Notes: generated by a model from the sequence alone, not told the origin. A stretch of 64,000 nt of DNA from Polymyxa betae (GCA_003693705.1 RBZT01000441.1:62001-126000), one strand, 5' to 3'. Positions 11,770-23,649 are shown, counted from the stretch's first letter. Made by a program: numbers and translations.

Positions 11770-12460
11770 ATGTTCTCATTGCGAAATCTCTCGTCATTGT
11801 TGTGGCCGGTCGTGATAAGATCACAGCCATATCGCCATATCGGATCGGCACGATGGTTAGCGACGGGTATCCCGCATGATCGGCTGCATCGTAGACGCCG
11901 TCAGATGGAGTGGCGAATGTCAAAGATGAAGCCGAATGATATTCGGGCGATTCTGAGCGAATACGACGCCAGCAGTTTGCCAGATCTAAAACCTGCACAT
12001 TTTGCTCAAATCTCGGCACTACTGTCTCGTCATCCTTTGGTTTCCCAGATCTTGAAAGGTTATCAGATGCCAACCGGTAAAGTGCTTCCATCACGTTTTC
12101 CAATTTCTTACCAATTCACGCTTTAAATTAGCGATTCGCGTGGTAAAGCATCCAGCATTCGATACAGCCTGTTTTGCTGCTGTTCTACCTGATGGCACAT
12201 CGTCGATCTTCTCTTATCAACTCTGTATTCGAGGATCTACTACGACATCGTTATGGCGTATCTTCTCGGACGCTTGCCGTCAAACTTTATTTGAGGCCGG
12301 CCTGATCGATCAGGTGAAAGCTGTGACGAGGGATTTTGGTGTCGACCACCCAGGCAAGCAAATCGCCGTCCAGTACAATCAGATATTTCAAGACTTCAGC
12401 CTGGAACAAGGCCTTGTTCTTGAACGCCCCGAACAGCTATTGGTACTACAACGCATTTGA
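11770..12460 (+). CDS. probable mitochondrial protein of unknown function
   Basis: The ATG at 11770 opens a sequence rich in Arg, Ser and Leu with no acidic residues for about 40 positions (MFSLRNLSSLLWPVVIRSQP), which looks like a mitochondrial presequence. One intron starts with GTAAAG near 12079 and ends with AATTAG near 12130. The join reads MPTAIRVVKHPAFDTACFA. The mature part is about 180 residues with no motif I recognise. The frame is also open upstream of the ATG, but no earlier methionine fits a targeting signal better. Confidence 0.65.
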
Positions 12461-12691
12461 ATTCGAAAACACTGTTTGACTAAGGCGGTTGTAGAGATTG
12501 GTCGATCGTGACGATATGATGCGATGGCGTCTGGTCGATGGTCCAATTCGATCCGAACTTATCAAATACTTCGGAAAGGTGCTCCTATCCCCAGCTCAGC
12601 ATATATTCCAGATTGTCCCATGCAAAGACCAGATCATCGATGAACCATAATCAAACCCAAACTCACCTATCATTTACGTATATACATATTT

Positions 12692-13338
12692 TTATTTAGA
12701 CTTCCTTAGTTGTTCGGCCAGCCACTTCAATCCCTCAGAGACGCCTTCGCCCGTCTTGGCCGACGACCGACAAATCTGCCAGGGTCGATCACGAAGCTGT
12801 GTCAGTCCAAGAGCGCTGGACAGTTCAGCGGCCGATGTAGCCCCGGGCATGTCCTGTTTATTGGCGAAGACCAGGACCATGACGCCTTTCAGCTCCTCTT
12901 CTTCAAGCAGGGACATTAACTCTTCGCGAGCCAACTGAAATCGATCACGATCAAGGCTGTCCACAACGTAGATAATAGCATCCGTATTCTTAACATAGAG
13001 TCTCCTAGATATCATAAGCGATACTAGCAGGAGAAGATTGCTTTTACCAATATCGTCTAATTCCAGTTTGTCCACCTAGATCCCACATTGCAATTTGTAT
13101 GTTATCTATTACACAATGCTCCATATTGAATCTTATCAGCATTTGTCAGCATAATATTCTCATCGAATGATATCTGGGAGTACCCAACTGTAGGAATTGT
13201 CGATTGGACGACCGTATCAGGCTTATGGATTTTATGCAACAGGGTTGTCTTGCCAGCATTGTCTAGACCGAGAATCAAAATTCGACGCTCGCGCCCACCG
13301 AACAGAGAAGCAAATAACGTCGAGAAGAAAAGGCCCAT
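12692..13338 (-). CDS. ARL1: ARF-like small GTPase ARL1
   Basis: Golgi-acting ARF-family GTPase. The ATG at 13338 gives MGLFF with Gly2 for N-myristoylation. The P-loop is GLDNAGKT. The switch I block IPTVGFN is restored by a roughly 50-nt intron, followed by [13 protein letters not shown] (switch II), another short intron, then [15 protein letters not shown] for guanine recognition and a serine-alanine SAK-like G5 are present. The LEEEEL segment and overall sequence are closer to ARL1 than to ARF1. The gene is complete, about 180 residues, ending at 12692. Confidence 0.93.
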
Positions 13339-13636
13339 ATGATCGTTGGCCGATTAATGCAGCCGTATCTGAAATCGCAATCTCGCCGAAGCAAGCAGAA
13401 AACCGAAACCTGCGTCTCTTTTCTCGAATCTCAAAAATAAAGAAATTTCTCTGAAAAAAATCCTAAAAGTGCGCAGTGCGTCTTCACAACACAGCTGCAT
13501 ATTTTCGTTTAATCTGAGCCTGAGGAAAGCTTTGAAAAACTTTGCTTGTGTTTAATGTTGCTTCCAATAGTGGTACTAATCAAAAGGTGTACACTCGAGG
13601 TCGTTATACAGAGGAAGCTGACAATGATCGCATGCC

Positions 13637-15431
13637 ATGAATAATGGGCCATCAAATGGAAAGGAGGATTGGAAATTCGTACGGCAAGCCGTGAAACAGA
13701 AGAAGTATGGACATATTCGAGCGATATCGCTGGAAAGTGTCGTCCAGCTAAAGGTGAAAGCGAAACAGCGTGATGACGAAGACGGCATCACGCACGAAGA
13801 CGAATTCAGCGACGAGGACGAATTCGAATTCCGCTCAGCTGGCGACATCAATATTGGAAATTTCAACCTACGGAAGAGGATCGATTCCACCGATGAGATC
13901 ATCTGGGTATCACCTCCACCATCGCCTCGTCATATCGCTGGACCATTACAGCTATACTGCTTCCAAACAGAAACGCTTGCTGCTCATAAATTTCCGGTAT
14001 GACAGAATCAGAATAATGTATCTCCTGGCTGAGACGAAATCGGCATCGTAGATCTCCATTGTGACAGAAAACCTGAACTTTGTCGTGTCGTGCTCGAAAA
14101 AGGAGATCTTCGTCTGGTGGAAACAGCGCTGGGTACTAGCCCATCAACTAACGAACGCTCGTGTTCACTCGGCGGTCATGTCGAATCGGTTCCTGTTCTT
14201 GCGTGGTGCCGACGAATACGTGACAGTCTGGAACCCGGCCATAGGGCGTCTGCTGTTCAAACAGCGCGTCAACGGCGCCAATTCCCCAATGGCGATCACC
14301 GATAAAGAAATGCTGATCACTGCCCATCTCGACGACATCCTTGAGGTGTTCCGTGTCGATGATGACTGCCTGACTTGGGTTTGCATCATGGAGAATGACC
14401 ATCATAAAGGCAAGATCGAATGCCTATCTGCATCTGGGAAGTTCTGTGTCACCGGTGTCCAAGATCTTGGGTAATACCGCCTCACCATCGCCTATCTGTA
14501 TTCTGAGCGCTGTGTGCAGATTCTTCCTCTGGTGTGCCGACATCAGCTACGAAAGATTCGGACAATGCGTCGCACGATTCGAATGCCCTGGCAGATCGAA
14601 GGCACCCTGCTCAGTAGCTGTCGCCGCCAACCGCGATGGCGTTTTTATCGGGACGTCATACGACGGCAGTATCTTGGTCGGGCCTGAACATAACGAGCCC
14701 CATTACTTCCAAGATTTGTCGTCGGTTGTAATCGGCAAGCCATACAATTTTCAAATCCTGCACGACCGCGAGTTCGGCTTCGCCGGCGCCTCGGTCGCGG
14801 CAATTGGTCGCGATGGGCGATTCGCTGCGATCGCGTTCGATGGAATGGGAGTGCTGACCTTGGACGTGCAGCATGGCCGTTTACTGCATATTATCAAAGA
14901 CGTCGAATTGCCGACAGGACCTTGTGTGATGTATGCTCGCAGAGGAACTCAGGAAGGTTACCAGATTGTCTCTGCAACTCGAGCGAATCGCTTATCAGTT
15001 TGGACCATTGAGGTAATGATGGGCAGCCATAACGTGCTTAGTGTCGATTGATGACAGTCTAGGCAGTCTCCAGAATGAGAGTCACGATTCTTATGAGTTT
15101 TCATGAACGAGCCGGTGAATCCAGTATGATCCAGACCGCATGGATGAAGCAAGGGACGCCTCTCTTTACACCGGAAGTCGGTCGCCGTCTGATGCGAATT
15201 ATATTCGATCTGGGCATGCCTTTAATCGCTGATGATAAAATCCAGAAGCTATTTGCCGATAATTACAATGAGGCGCCGCCTTCTAAGAATCAGCCTTATA
15301 GTATTCTGCAAGTCGATGACGGATTATCGAGAATAAGTAAAAAGCTACCGATCCCAAATAGAGCACTGCCCAGCGGTGTACATAGCTTAAAGGATGCAAA
15401 AGATTCAGCCACAACTTGGATGAATAAATAA
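13637..15431 (+). CDS. WD/beta-propeller-like protein
   Basis: Four exons with three introns of about 45-55 nt (near 14000-14050, 14471-14520 and 15013-15063). The N-terminal third is acidic, with a [11 protein letters not shown] tract. The rest alternates short beta-strand-like blocks such as [29 protein letters not shown] and NRLSVWTIE, as in seven-bladed propellers, though canonical WD dipeptides are sparse. It resembles F-box/WD or other propeller scaffolds, but no F-box is evident. The C-terminal exon ends at TAA 15429-15431. Exact role unknown. Confidence 0.75.
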
Positions 15432-15513
15432 CTGCTTAATATTGCCCATAATTATAAAACGTACAAAAAATCAATACCGGGTAGTTCTACAGATGAAACA
15501 ATGTATGCTAACA

Positions 15514-16809
15514 TTAGGGAGAACAAAGACGCTCCTGAATATAATCGTGGACAAGAATGGCGTTAGCCATGCTGGGCGATGATAGAAACTGCTGAATACG
15601 CTGGATTAGGGTGGCTTTCAACGGATCATTTTGTTTCAGCATGACGGCAGCTTCCAGACAGCTACGGCCTGTGATACCATGATATGGGCCGAGCTGGTGC
15701 CAAGCACGTTCAGCTAACGTTCTCCAATCCACATCAGATGCTCTCATCTCCAAATAAAGCGTCCTTTCGTTCTGCTCGAACTTCTCGAGCTCAAAATCGT
15801 CAATTTTGGCGCTGCAGTTAGTGCACACCATGGGCTCTTCGTAGACGCCTGCGACGATGCCATCCTCGCAGAGCTGGCAACGACAAGACCGCAGATAGTC
15901 GATGTCTTGACAATGACGACATTTGCAAATAAATCCACGAAGTTCGAGCATTTCGGCCCGGCGCCTGCCAGCACCTTCCATCAGGGTAAGTGGAGAAAGG
16001 TTGTAATTCCATCCCAGGATATCTCCAGGTCGAATAGGCAACAAAGCACGAATCACCCACTTAGAATCTTCAATCGCTCCATCAACATTAGGTTGGCAGC
16101 TATGAGCGATAAGCGACCCATACTCAAACAGGGCGCAGTTGCCGTCTGTCATATCGATCGAATTATTATGCAGAATCTGCACCAGGTCTTCAGTATGGCT
16201 CATATACTCGTCCGGTTTGATTTGATTTCTACCGATGCGTTCTGCATCCCCAATCAATTCTTCATCGTCAGCAGCAGAGAAGCTCAGAATACGGTCGCGT
16301 TCGGCATCGGATAACGAGCAGAACTGTATATTACACTGGCGCCAGGTCCCAAATAAGATCGGCGCTTCGCGAAGCACGACGTCGCCTGGTTTAAAATCAA
16401 CCGTTGCCATAAGGCAGCGGCCACAAGACGAGCGCCAAACCGGCGAAATCCCTTCGGGTGGATTCAGGCGGGCCCGATGCAGGAGGTCATGACCTTGGCT
16501 GGCAATTTTCAGGCACTCGGGCGAGCAGATGGGCTCGCAGACAAATCCTCGACTGGAGCATATCGAGCAATAGAGAGGCTGATGATCAATGAGCTTCTGA
16601 CAGATTGAGCATGTTTCAGTATCCAGAGGTAACGTCATTGATGAGGTCGCTAAAGGTAGCCCCACTGCAGTCAGGTCAGTACCGTGAGATAGGAAGGTGG
16701 CTGCGCAACCGCCCGTTCTTTTGTTGCGAGACTCAAAATTTTGAAAGAAAAGTATTCGGCGATCTGCTGCTGCCTTAGCGTTCCGAAGTGAAGACGCAAG
16801 TACATGCAT
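15514..16809 (-). CDS. SET-domain protein related to SMYD methyltransferases
   Basis: Predicted protein lysine methyltransferase. A cysteine-rich segment (CSICQKL then CSICSSRGFVCEPICSPEC) precedes the SET core. The core contains GRCLMATVDFKPGDVVLREAP, then the cofactor-site region LIAHSCQPN and the substrate-side WNYNLSP. A post-SET cysteine cluster GFICKCRHCQD and CRCQLCEDG follow. The canonical asparagine of the NHSC motif is alanine here, which could reduce activity. The start is ambiguous: ATG at 16809 gives a basic N-terminus, and ATG at 16638 starts just before the zinc-finger-like part. The gene is uninterrupted. Confidence 0.85.
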   Translation of the reverse strand: MHVLASSLRNAKAAADRRILFFQNFESRNKRTGGCAATFLSHGTDLTAVGLPLATSSMTLPLDTETCSICQKLIDHQPLYCSICSSRGFVCEPICSPECLKIASQGHDLLHRARLNPPEGISPVWRSSCGRCLMATVDFKPGDVVLREAPILFGTWRQCNIQFCSLSDAERDRILSFSAADDEELIGDAERIGRNQIKPDEYMSHTEDLVQILHNNSIDMTDGNCALFEYGSLIAHSCQPNVDGAIEDSKWVIRALLPIRPGDILGWNYNLSPLTLMEGAGRRRAEMLELRGFICKCRHCQDIDYLRSCRCQLCEDGIVAGVYEEPMVCTNCSAKIDDFELEKFEQNERTLYLEMRASDVDWRTLAERAWHQLGPYHGITGRSCLEAAVMLKQNDPLKATLIQRIQQFLSSPSMANAILVHDYIQERLCSP

Positions 16810-17101
16810 GAACAGCAAGGTATCAATGGTGAATGCTTATACGCCAAGCCTACTGGCTATCAAACAAGGAACATTTTGCGTCCCTCAGGCTGGATAGTTT
16901 TCCTTGATGAAATACATTCTTAAATATATAATGCAATGAAGGTGGTTTATGACGTAACAGCGCTTTTTATTTTCTAGTTTTGATTTGAATGAATTTAATG
17001 AGAAGACAAAAGCAGTCGATGACAGCTGTCATCACGGAAAATCAATACATGCAACTTTGATGCTTGAAACGAAATCGGATCATGCTAGTTTGCTTGGAGT
17101 A

Positions 17102-17849
17102 TCATTTGATTTTGTACAAAGTTTCGCATAAAGCCCATACGATGGCCACTGAAACTGCAACCTGAGCCAGCAGGAAAATGCCTGAGATCATTGATGACGA
17201 TGTCCATGTCCCATGAATAGCTTGGTCAATCAGGTACTGCAACTGTCTTCCTGCATGCTCTTCATTGATGAGCTCCGCCTTAGTGCATCGCAAAAACAAG
17301 TTGATCAAGAACAGGTAACGAGCTGTGCAGGTCATTTGGCAGATAGAGGACCAGGAGGCAGTACCACTATGCAGCTGCCGTTTGGCAGTGAATTCTTCTG
17401 GAACTGTCGTCACCTGGACTGTAACGTAATCTTGATCAGAATTCTCCAAGGCTGATGTTGCATGGATAATCTGGCAATCTTTACATAGTCATTGTAAGAT
17501 ACTGTCATGTGGATCCGTCGTGATCCACTTGACGAAGCTTGGATTATGCAGCCGGACTTGACATTGATTTGAATTGATTATTGGATCGTGTCTGGAGAAA
17601 TTTGGTGATTGAAACTATGGCTAATATGAGCGATCCGATTTGAAGTGTCAGTGTGATCGCAGTCAATACGGAAAAAGCAGTGCTATTCTGGTCGAACCAT
17701 AACGCCATGAAGGTTTGCAGATATGTGCATCCGAACATGCCGTAATCGGTATCAACTACACTTATTCGTGCACTGTTTGGTGTGAAAACTGCAAACGGTA
17801 CAGAAAGAGTCAGAATCAGAATCAATAGGTCGTTGATAGGTGGCATCAT
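17102..17849 (-). CDS. small multi-pass membrane protein
   Basis: Two exons. The first, from ATG 17849, starts MMPPINDLLILILTLSVPF and contains about three hydrophobic segments, with a short loop carrying one cysteine (YGMFGCTYLQ). The second exon ends 17102 and carries two more hydrophobic stretches, around YLFLINLFL and MISGIFLLAQVAVSVAIVWA. The splice junction between about 17450 and 17560 is not resolved, though an intron there is required by the frame change. The layout of four to five helices recalls tetraspan proteins, but no family signature is visible. Confidence 0.55.
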
Positions 17850-17904
17850 GTCATACGAGATTGGATATATAAATCTAATTGAGGATGTGGATGGTTGGGA
17901 TACT

Positions 17905-17963
17905 AACGATTGGATGTTTGAAATTGACGAACGATTGGATGTTTGAAATTGACGAACGTTTGG
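17905..17963. repeat. 25-bp tandem duplication
   Basis: The unit AACGATTGGATGTTTGAAAT plus TGACG occurs twice in a row (17905-17929 and 17930-17954) and a third copy begins with AACG. It is a perfect small duplication in intergenic DNA. Confidence 0.85.
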
Positions 17964-18209
17964 TAAATACCCTATAGCCCAGTAAACGAGCCGTTCCCGG
18001 AACGTGAGTGATCAGTCGAATACATTGATCCTTTATAGTGTAAGCTGTTGAATCGTGATCATTGAGAATGAAGTTTGTAGCGACCAGTAATTTGTAGTAA
18101 GGCAACTTCAGTTTAGAGCTGTGCTGGGCATAGCACCGTCTTCGATGACTACAGCGAGCTAGACGAGTCTCTCCAAATTATGGATGGAGTCAAACAGCTT
18201 GCATGATCT

Positions 18210-18695
18210 TTAAAGCCAATCGGGAACGTGTTGTATGTCCCAAAAGCGGAAATGTTGCCAGTAAATAATGAAACCGGTGCGAGGAGCCGAGGATGTACTC
18301 GCCCGCTCCGGTTCTGCATCTTGACATATCATGTTGATAATAGCGATGTTCGGCACAGGAGTCCTTCCAAACCCTGTATAGTCAGTGCTTGTATCATGAG
18401 TGACGGCGACGAGTTCTCCATAGATGATTCGTCGCCATCGCGCCACGACAACGGTGTCGAGACGTTTTCCGACCATGGCAGAGGAGCCCAGGTCGGTTGA
18501 TTGCCGACTGGGAAGCTCTGCGTCCCTGACATGATGGAGCATAGTCGTTTCTGGTACCAAATCAGCATCATGACGAAGCCATCGAGCTGACAGACGACGG
18601 TTCGTCTGCTGCACCGTCACCGGTTCCAAGCCGACGATTTCATTCTCCAGGTCTGAACCATAAGTCGTCAACTGGCTAGAACCTCTGAAATGCAT
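18210..18695 (-). CDS. hypothetical protein
   Basis: Uninterrupted frame of 161 codons from ATG 18695. The sequence has no recognisable domain; a plus-strand frame overlaps it. It may be a real short protein, or part of a spliced gene. Listed because the frame is long for an intergenic interval, but support is only length and start. Confidence 0.3.
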   Translation of the reverse strand: MHFRGSSQLTTYGSDLENEIVGLEPVTVQQTNRRLSARWLRHDADLVPETTMLHHVRDAELPSRQSTDLGSSAMVGKRLDTVVVARWRRIIYGELVAVTHDTSTDYTGFGRTPVPNIAIINMICQDAEPERASTSSAPRTGFIIYWQHFRFWDIQHVPDWL

Positions 18696-18839
18696 TCATA
18701 GGCCAATCCGTAGGGTCTCCCTCGTTAGGAACGGTACGACCAAATCTATACATAATCGCTGAGCTTATTGTTTAACTTTCAGGATCTGTAACCAAATGTT
18801 ATTGCGAAAGGGTTCGTGAGCTAACCGAATTTTGCTCAG

Positions 18840-19521
18840 CAATCATGATGACGATGATGAGGCTCATTCGAGAGCGTCGCCGTTTGTAGATGCGAAAGGA
18901 GGCGCTGTCTCCTCTGAGATTACTGACCTGCTCAATTATATCAGCCGATATGTGCCACAGGAGATCGATTTGGAGGCGCCCCTTGAGCCCTTCATTCCGG
19001 ATTACATTCCTGCTGTTGGCGATATCGACGCTTTCATTAAGATCCCGCGACCCGATGATCGCCCTGACAATCTGGGCCTGACAGTGCTGGATGAGCCCAG
19101 CGGCCAGCAAACCGATCCGACTGTCCTGGATTTGCAGCTGCGAGTATTATCGAAACAATCGACGGCTCCGGTCGTGGTTGTTCGGAGCATTGACAATGCT
19201 GATAAGTCGCCGAAAGCGATCTCGGCTTGGATTGCCAGTATACAGGATCTGCACAGGCAGAAGCCGCCGCCTACCGTCTCTTACTCTCGTATGATGCCAG
19301 AGATTGATGATCTCATGCAAAACTGGCCGGCCGAGTTCGAAACGGTTCTGCAACAGAGCGGATGGCCCCTGACGGCGAGGACGCTGCAGATGGATGTGAC
19401 GTCTGTGGCTAGGATGGTTTGCGCTCTAATGGATATTCCTGTATATAACAGCCTAAAAGAGTCCCTACATCTATTGTTCACTTTGTATATCGAGTTCAAG
19501 TCTCAAACAGTTCCCGCATGA
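18840..19521 (+). CDS. IFT46: intraflagellar transport protein IFT46 (5' exon unresolved)
   Basis: Core component of the IFT-B complex that carries cargo into cilia. The main exon contains blocks highly similar to IFT46: EITDLLNYISRYVPQEIDL, then PFIPDYIPAVGDIDAF, then PRPDDRPDNLGLTVLDEPS. Later blocks are KAISAWIASIQDLHRQKPPP, MPEIDDLMQNWP and MDIPVYNSLKESLHLLF. The exon begins just after TTTGCTCAG at 18839, so a short upstream exon must supply the start. A donor near 18798 would leave a 42-nt intron, but the first methionine is not certain. It lies head to head with DZIP1-side genes and supports a ciliated life stage. Confidence 0.92.
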
Positions 19522-19568
19522 TCCCAATGATCTCAACTCGCGCAAACCATAATAATGTGATATTGTCT

Positions 19569-22150
19569 TTATAAATCAATTTCTTCGATAGAGAAGTCTG
19601 AATCAGCAACAGATTGCGACCTGGGCTCGGCTTCATAACGTGGACTTTGAGTTCTGGATTGGGCGCGATTGGAACCAGAGACGGTCTCTATTGCAGCTAC
19701 CGGTATCACAACTTCAGCTTTGGTTGTCTGAGCTGAGCTCACTGTGCCATCGCCGGAAGTCTTATAATGTTCATCCATTAGCGCTTGCACTCGAATAAGA
19801 GTTGGTGTGCGATCGTATCCAGATTCGACAATGAAATTCTCCATAATTCCATAATCGTTCTCATTCAATGAGTCCACAAGTGCCTCGATTTTTTGCCTCT
19901 CTTGAGCCATATACTGGGTGGAATGAGGAATACGACTGAGAACATGACAGTATGGTTCCTCATTGAAAACTTGGTGCGATTTGGTTGGGCCGGAACTACC
20001 GGATTCTTGAAATTCGTAAGGAGGACGTTTCAAACGCTGGATGTCTGTCTCATCCGGTTGTTCATTGCTAGAGGTTGGCTTTGACAGATCTTCAGTCAGA
20101 TCTACTGTATATTCAACTGCTGTGTCATCAGGGACGCTGGGTTTTTTCTTCGCCGAACTTTGGTCTGAATGGTACGTTTTACAAACAGTATTCAGATAAA
20201 CTAAAGCTAACCTTGATGCATCTCAGTGAGATATTCAATTTGCGTTTCTTCTTCATGGAGATTATCAAGCATCTCTTCCACAATAGTCCCCGAGGGTTTC
20301 GCAAACAAGGTGGGAGGATCTTCTGTGTTTCTAGGTTCAGAAAGAATATGAATGGGTTCGACAAGGATTCGATTGTTTTTAAATAATATTTGAGGTTTCT
20401 CCCGTTCCTCAAATGACTCAGCTGCATGAGCATTTGTCCTTTGGAAAACAACAGATACAGGTAATCCCTCAATTTGAGCTTTTTGACCTTCATTAGGAAC
20501 GGTCATCTGCAGGGCCGGAATGACATCAGACTCAAAATCCAATCCACTGGATGGTGTTGTAGGTTCGACATCCGAGATTTTTTTCTGGAATTGTTGCTCA
20601 TCGAGCCTTCCCTCTTTACTGATTTGGACCATATCTGATGGAGGCTTGGCTTCTTCGAAGTTTGCTTGTTGAACTCTTATAATGGTTGGTTGACCATCCA
20701 ATTTTTTGTCGTTAACAGCCGTAGCACTAGAAAAGGCACCCAGATTCTGATCCTTCTCCCGATATGTTTGTTTGTGATCATGAATCTCAGCGTATTTACC
20801 CTTGTCAACAGTGACTGTATTTTGGACTGGCAAGACTGCCCTCCTCACTTCGTCTAATAACCCTGTCTTAAAGCCATCGATTGATTTCCGAAAGAAACTC
20901 TGAATATCTTCCTTGAGATCATGGTCAGATTCGGCTGATTTTCCATAGACTGGAGCTGCATCAGTGTCTGAGTCTACAGGCTCCAAAGGCCCAATCCTTG
21001 AGCGATGCGGGCGACGAACTAATGCATGGCGATGCAATTCTTGCTGGCTACTTCTTTGGGCTAGATCTACTTGCATCATTGCTTTGACGCTCTCCAACTT
21101 TCCCTCAAGAGAAAGCATGCGTTGGCTCATTTCTTGTGATATTAGAGCACGCTCTATTGCGGTATCTACAGCAGGTTGCTGAATGATAACCGGAGGTGGA
21201 GGCGGAGGAGGAGCGTGCTGTGCCGGTGGAACAGCGCTTACCGCCTCCTTGAGCATCTGTTGTGCTGTTTTCATCCACTCTCCCATCACCGCGGATGCTT
21301 TATCTTGTATCAGTTTTTCGATTTGCTCTGCATTTAGCACCTGCTGCGCCGGCGCTTCGTCCCGCCTCTGGTGCGGGTCGGGACCCTTGACTGTTTCATG
21401 GCAGGAAAGTTCTTGGTGCGGATGACGGCGACTAGTATGCGCTTGCAGATGATGCTCAGAGATAAACGCAGAATTGCAGAATGTGCACTCCTAACGAGAC
21501 ACCTGTTAGTATGATTGGAGATGAGCTTGAATGTTAATGTTACATAATGTTTGGCAGTTGAGATGGGACCACTTGTCTCATTCGACATTCTCGTCTGCCC
21601 TGATGATACTCCAATCATTCGCTCATAGGCCTGAGCGACCTTCCTGATGTGCCGGCATTCCTTTCGTAAGGCACGAATCTCGTCGTCCTTGCTGGATATC
21701 ACATTATTGCTGTCGGTAAGGCGATCCTGAAGAGACGAGATTCGGTCCTTCTCGGTTCCGCTCTGCTTGATTAGATAATCTTGAACGAATAACAGGTATT
21801 CGATTGTTAGCTGTGCCAAACGGAATAGTTTCAAGAATGCTTCATCGGTAAAGTACCTCAAATCTAATGTGCATTAAGTTACTCTCTTTGTTCTTACGTC
21901 AAAGTGTTTTCTTACCATCTTCGGTAATATCAGCAAAGGCAATGTCTTCGACGTGCTCTTGTAATGCGTCAATGTCAATATCATTCACTATGGATTCTAG
22001 ATCAGCACGATCTATCTTCCGCCAATCAATTCGTCCACGTCTTCGCTTAAACGCGAACCCAGTCATGCATTCAACCTCATTGCGCTCTTCGTTGTTCTGG
22101 TGCATGGATGTTGGATTTCTTTGAGCAATCTCTGCAGTAGTATTCCTCAT
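19569..22150 (-). CDS. DZIP1: DZIP1-like zinc-finger ciliary protein
   Basis: Four exons. The first, from ATG 22150, has the Dzip1 N-terminal domain: FAFKRRRGRIDWRKID and LQEHVEDIAFADI. A short intron (21868-21918 or so) joins it to FLKLFRLAQLTIEYLLF, the family's strongest block. A coiled coil follows. The third exon opens with a single C2H2 finger, CTFCNSAF then HHLQAHTSRRH. It continues with a polyproline patch and a long disordered tail. A 47-nt intron ending in CATTCAG near 20170 leads to the last exon, which ends at 19569. DZIP1 acts at the basal body in cilium formation in animals. Confidence 0.9.
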
Positions 22151-22293
22151 CTAAGCCCAAATCAAGCCATGATATCAGCAGACTCACGCGAAAACCATGT
22201 TGGTGATGAAACTGAAAGCTCGTCACAGTCCTCTATACACGCCTTCGGAAACAGTCATGGGCAAACCAAGCGTTCGGTGATTACAACTTCAAT

Positions 22294-22537
22294 TTAGCCA
22301 AGAATCGCTGGATAGTAGGAGAATCGTATGCTTGGGTTCGGTTTCACACCATAACTAGCCACCTGTTCGATTAGGTCAACCTTATCAACACAATCTCTGC
22401 AAGAAAACCAGCCGAAACTGCCAAGACATGTGAAAAATACCTTTGATTCGGTGATTCTTTGGGGCAATCTATCTGTGTAGACGCTCCTGAGAATCTTTAG
22501 CCGGTTTAGTCAATCTAATCGTGCCGATTAAGCTCAT
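22294..22537 (-). other. possible small spliced gene
   Basis: A terminal exon reading DCVDKVDLIEQVASYG and ending AILG, with TAA at 22294, can be joined by a 44-nt intron (22397-22440, GTATTT to TTGCAG) to an upstream exon reading DCPKESPNQR. An ATG at 22537 opens MSLIGTIRLTKPAK, but in a different frame. The pieces look protein-like, yet I could not build a continuous reading frame. Confidence 0.25.
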
Positions 22538-22579
22538 GTTTGACCAAACCCATTGCCTATAAACATATTGGCAGTAAAG

Positions 22580-22613
22580 GGAATAGTCACTGGCGAGGAA
22601 TAGTCACTGGCGA
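22580..22613. repeat. 17-bp perfect tandem duplication
   Basis: GGAATAGTCACTGGCGA occurs twice in direct succession (22580-22596 and 22597-22613). It lies in the intergenic region between DZIP1 and EF-Ts. Confidence 0.85.
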
Positions 22614-22752
22614 TTATAGCTACAGAGGCAATGTCATTCTTTGCCCAAAAACATGAATTCCGGGAGCATCATCACTCGGTTTCATGCACAGGGTTGGCAC
22701 TAACATATCGAAGAATTTATGGGATCGAGACATTGTTACAAATGACTGATTC

Positions 22753-23649
22753 CTACGACGAGTCACCGACTCGCATCCTCACGAATCCATCAATATTCAT
22801 ATTGCCCAGCATTTCGGAAATCTTTGTTGCTGAATCACCAATGGCAAATGTTTGCTCCAGCAACGCTATGCCAGATTTCCATTTCTTCAGCTTACCCTCG
22901 ACGATACCCTTCGTGACATGATCGGGCTTCCCGAGCTGCTCTGCTTGTGCTGCCATTATGGCACGTTCAGCGTCGACAACATCGGCCGGGACGTCTTCTG
23001 GCCTCAAATATTGGGGCGATGCTGCTGCAATATGCATGGCGATCTGATCAGCTTTGGCTTTATCATCGCCCACATAGCGCAGAAGTACACCGATCTGGCC
23101 AATATCGCTGCGATTTGGAGAGCGATTATGAATGTAGGAGGCGAACTGTTGTCCCGGCTCAAGAAGCAGACCACGAGCTGATTTCAAAACAATATTCTCC
23201 CGAATAGCAAGCAATGCATCATTGAAATCTTCCCGGGCTCGGTCTCGTAGGGAATCGAGATCTGGATTCGTCCAGTTCTGTGAAGATCTACACTCGTCCA
23301 GAGCCAAATGCGATAGTCGAGCCGCTAAACTCACGAATCGATCAGTTTTAGCGACGAAATCGGTCTCTGATTGCAGTTCGACAAGTACAGCTCCATAATC
23401 ATTACGTGCTAATGCAATGACACCTTGGTTAGTTTCCCGATCTGCCTTTTTGCTGATAGATGCTAACCCAGCTGTACGTAAATAACGTTGGGCAGCTTCG
23501 ATATCAAGTGAGGAAACTAGAAGGGCGGTTTTGCAGTCAACGATGGGAGCGTTAGTTCGTGCCCGAAGAGTCTTGATGAGTTCCATCGGGACATTGGCGG
23601 GCGGAGCCGTCGCCGTTGAAAATAAACGGCGGCAAACGCAAGCAATCAT
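22753..23649 (-). CDS. TSFM: mitochondrial elongation factor Ts
   Basis: Nucleotide exchange factor for mitochondrial EF-Tu. The ATG at 23649 gives MIACVCRRLFSTATAPP, a typical mitochondrial presequence, though the frame is open a little further upstream. The UBA-like N-terminal domain is present (MELIKTLRARTNAPIVDCKT), and so is the EF-Tu contact motif SETDFVAKTDRF. Further blocks typical of the family are GVLLRYV and AMHIAA. About 298 residues, single exon, complete to 22753. Confidence 0.93.
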   Translation of the reverse strand: MIACVCRRLFSTATAPPANVPMELIKTLRARTNAPIVDCKTALLVSSLDIEAAQRYLRTAGLASISKKADRETNQGVIALARNDYGAVLVELQSETDFVAKTDRFVSLAARLSHLALDECRSSQNWTNPDLDSLRDRAREDFNDALLAIRENIVLKSARGLLLEPGQQFASYIHNRSPNRSDIGQIGVLLRYVGDDKAKADQIAMHIAAASPQYLRPEDVPADVVDAERAIMAAQAEQLGKPDHVTKGIVEGKLKKWKSGIALLEQTFAIGDSATKISEMLGNMNIDGFVRMRVGDSS

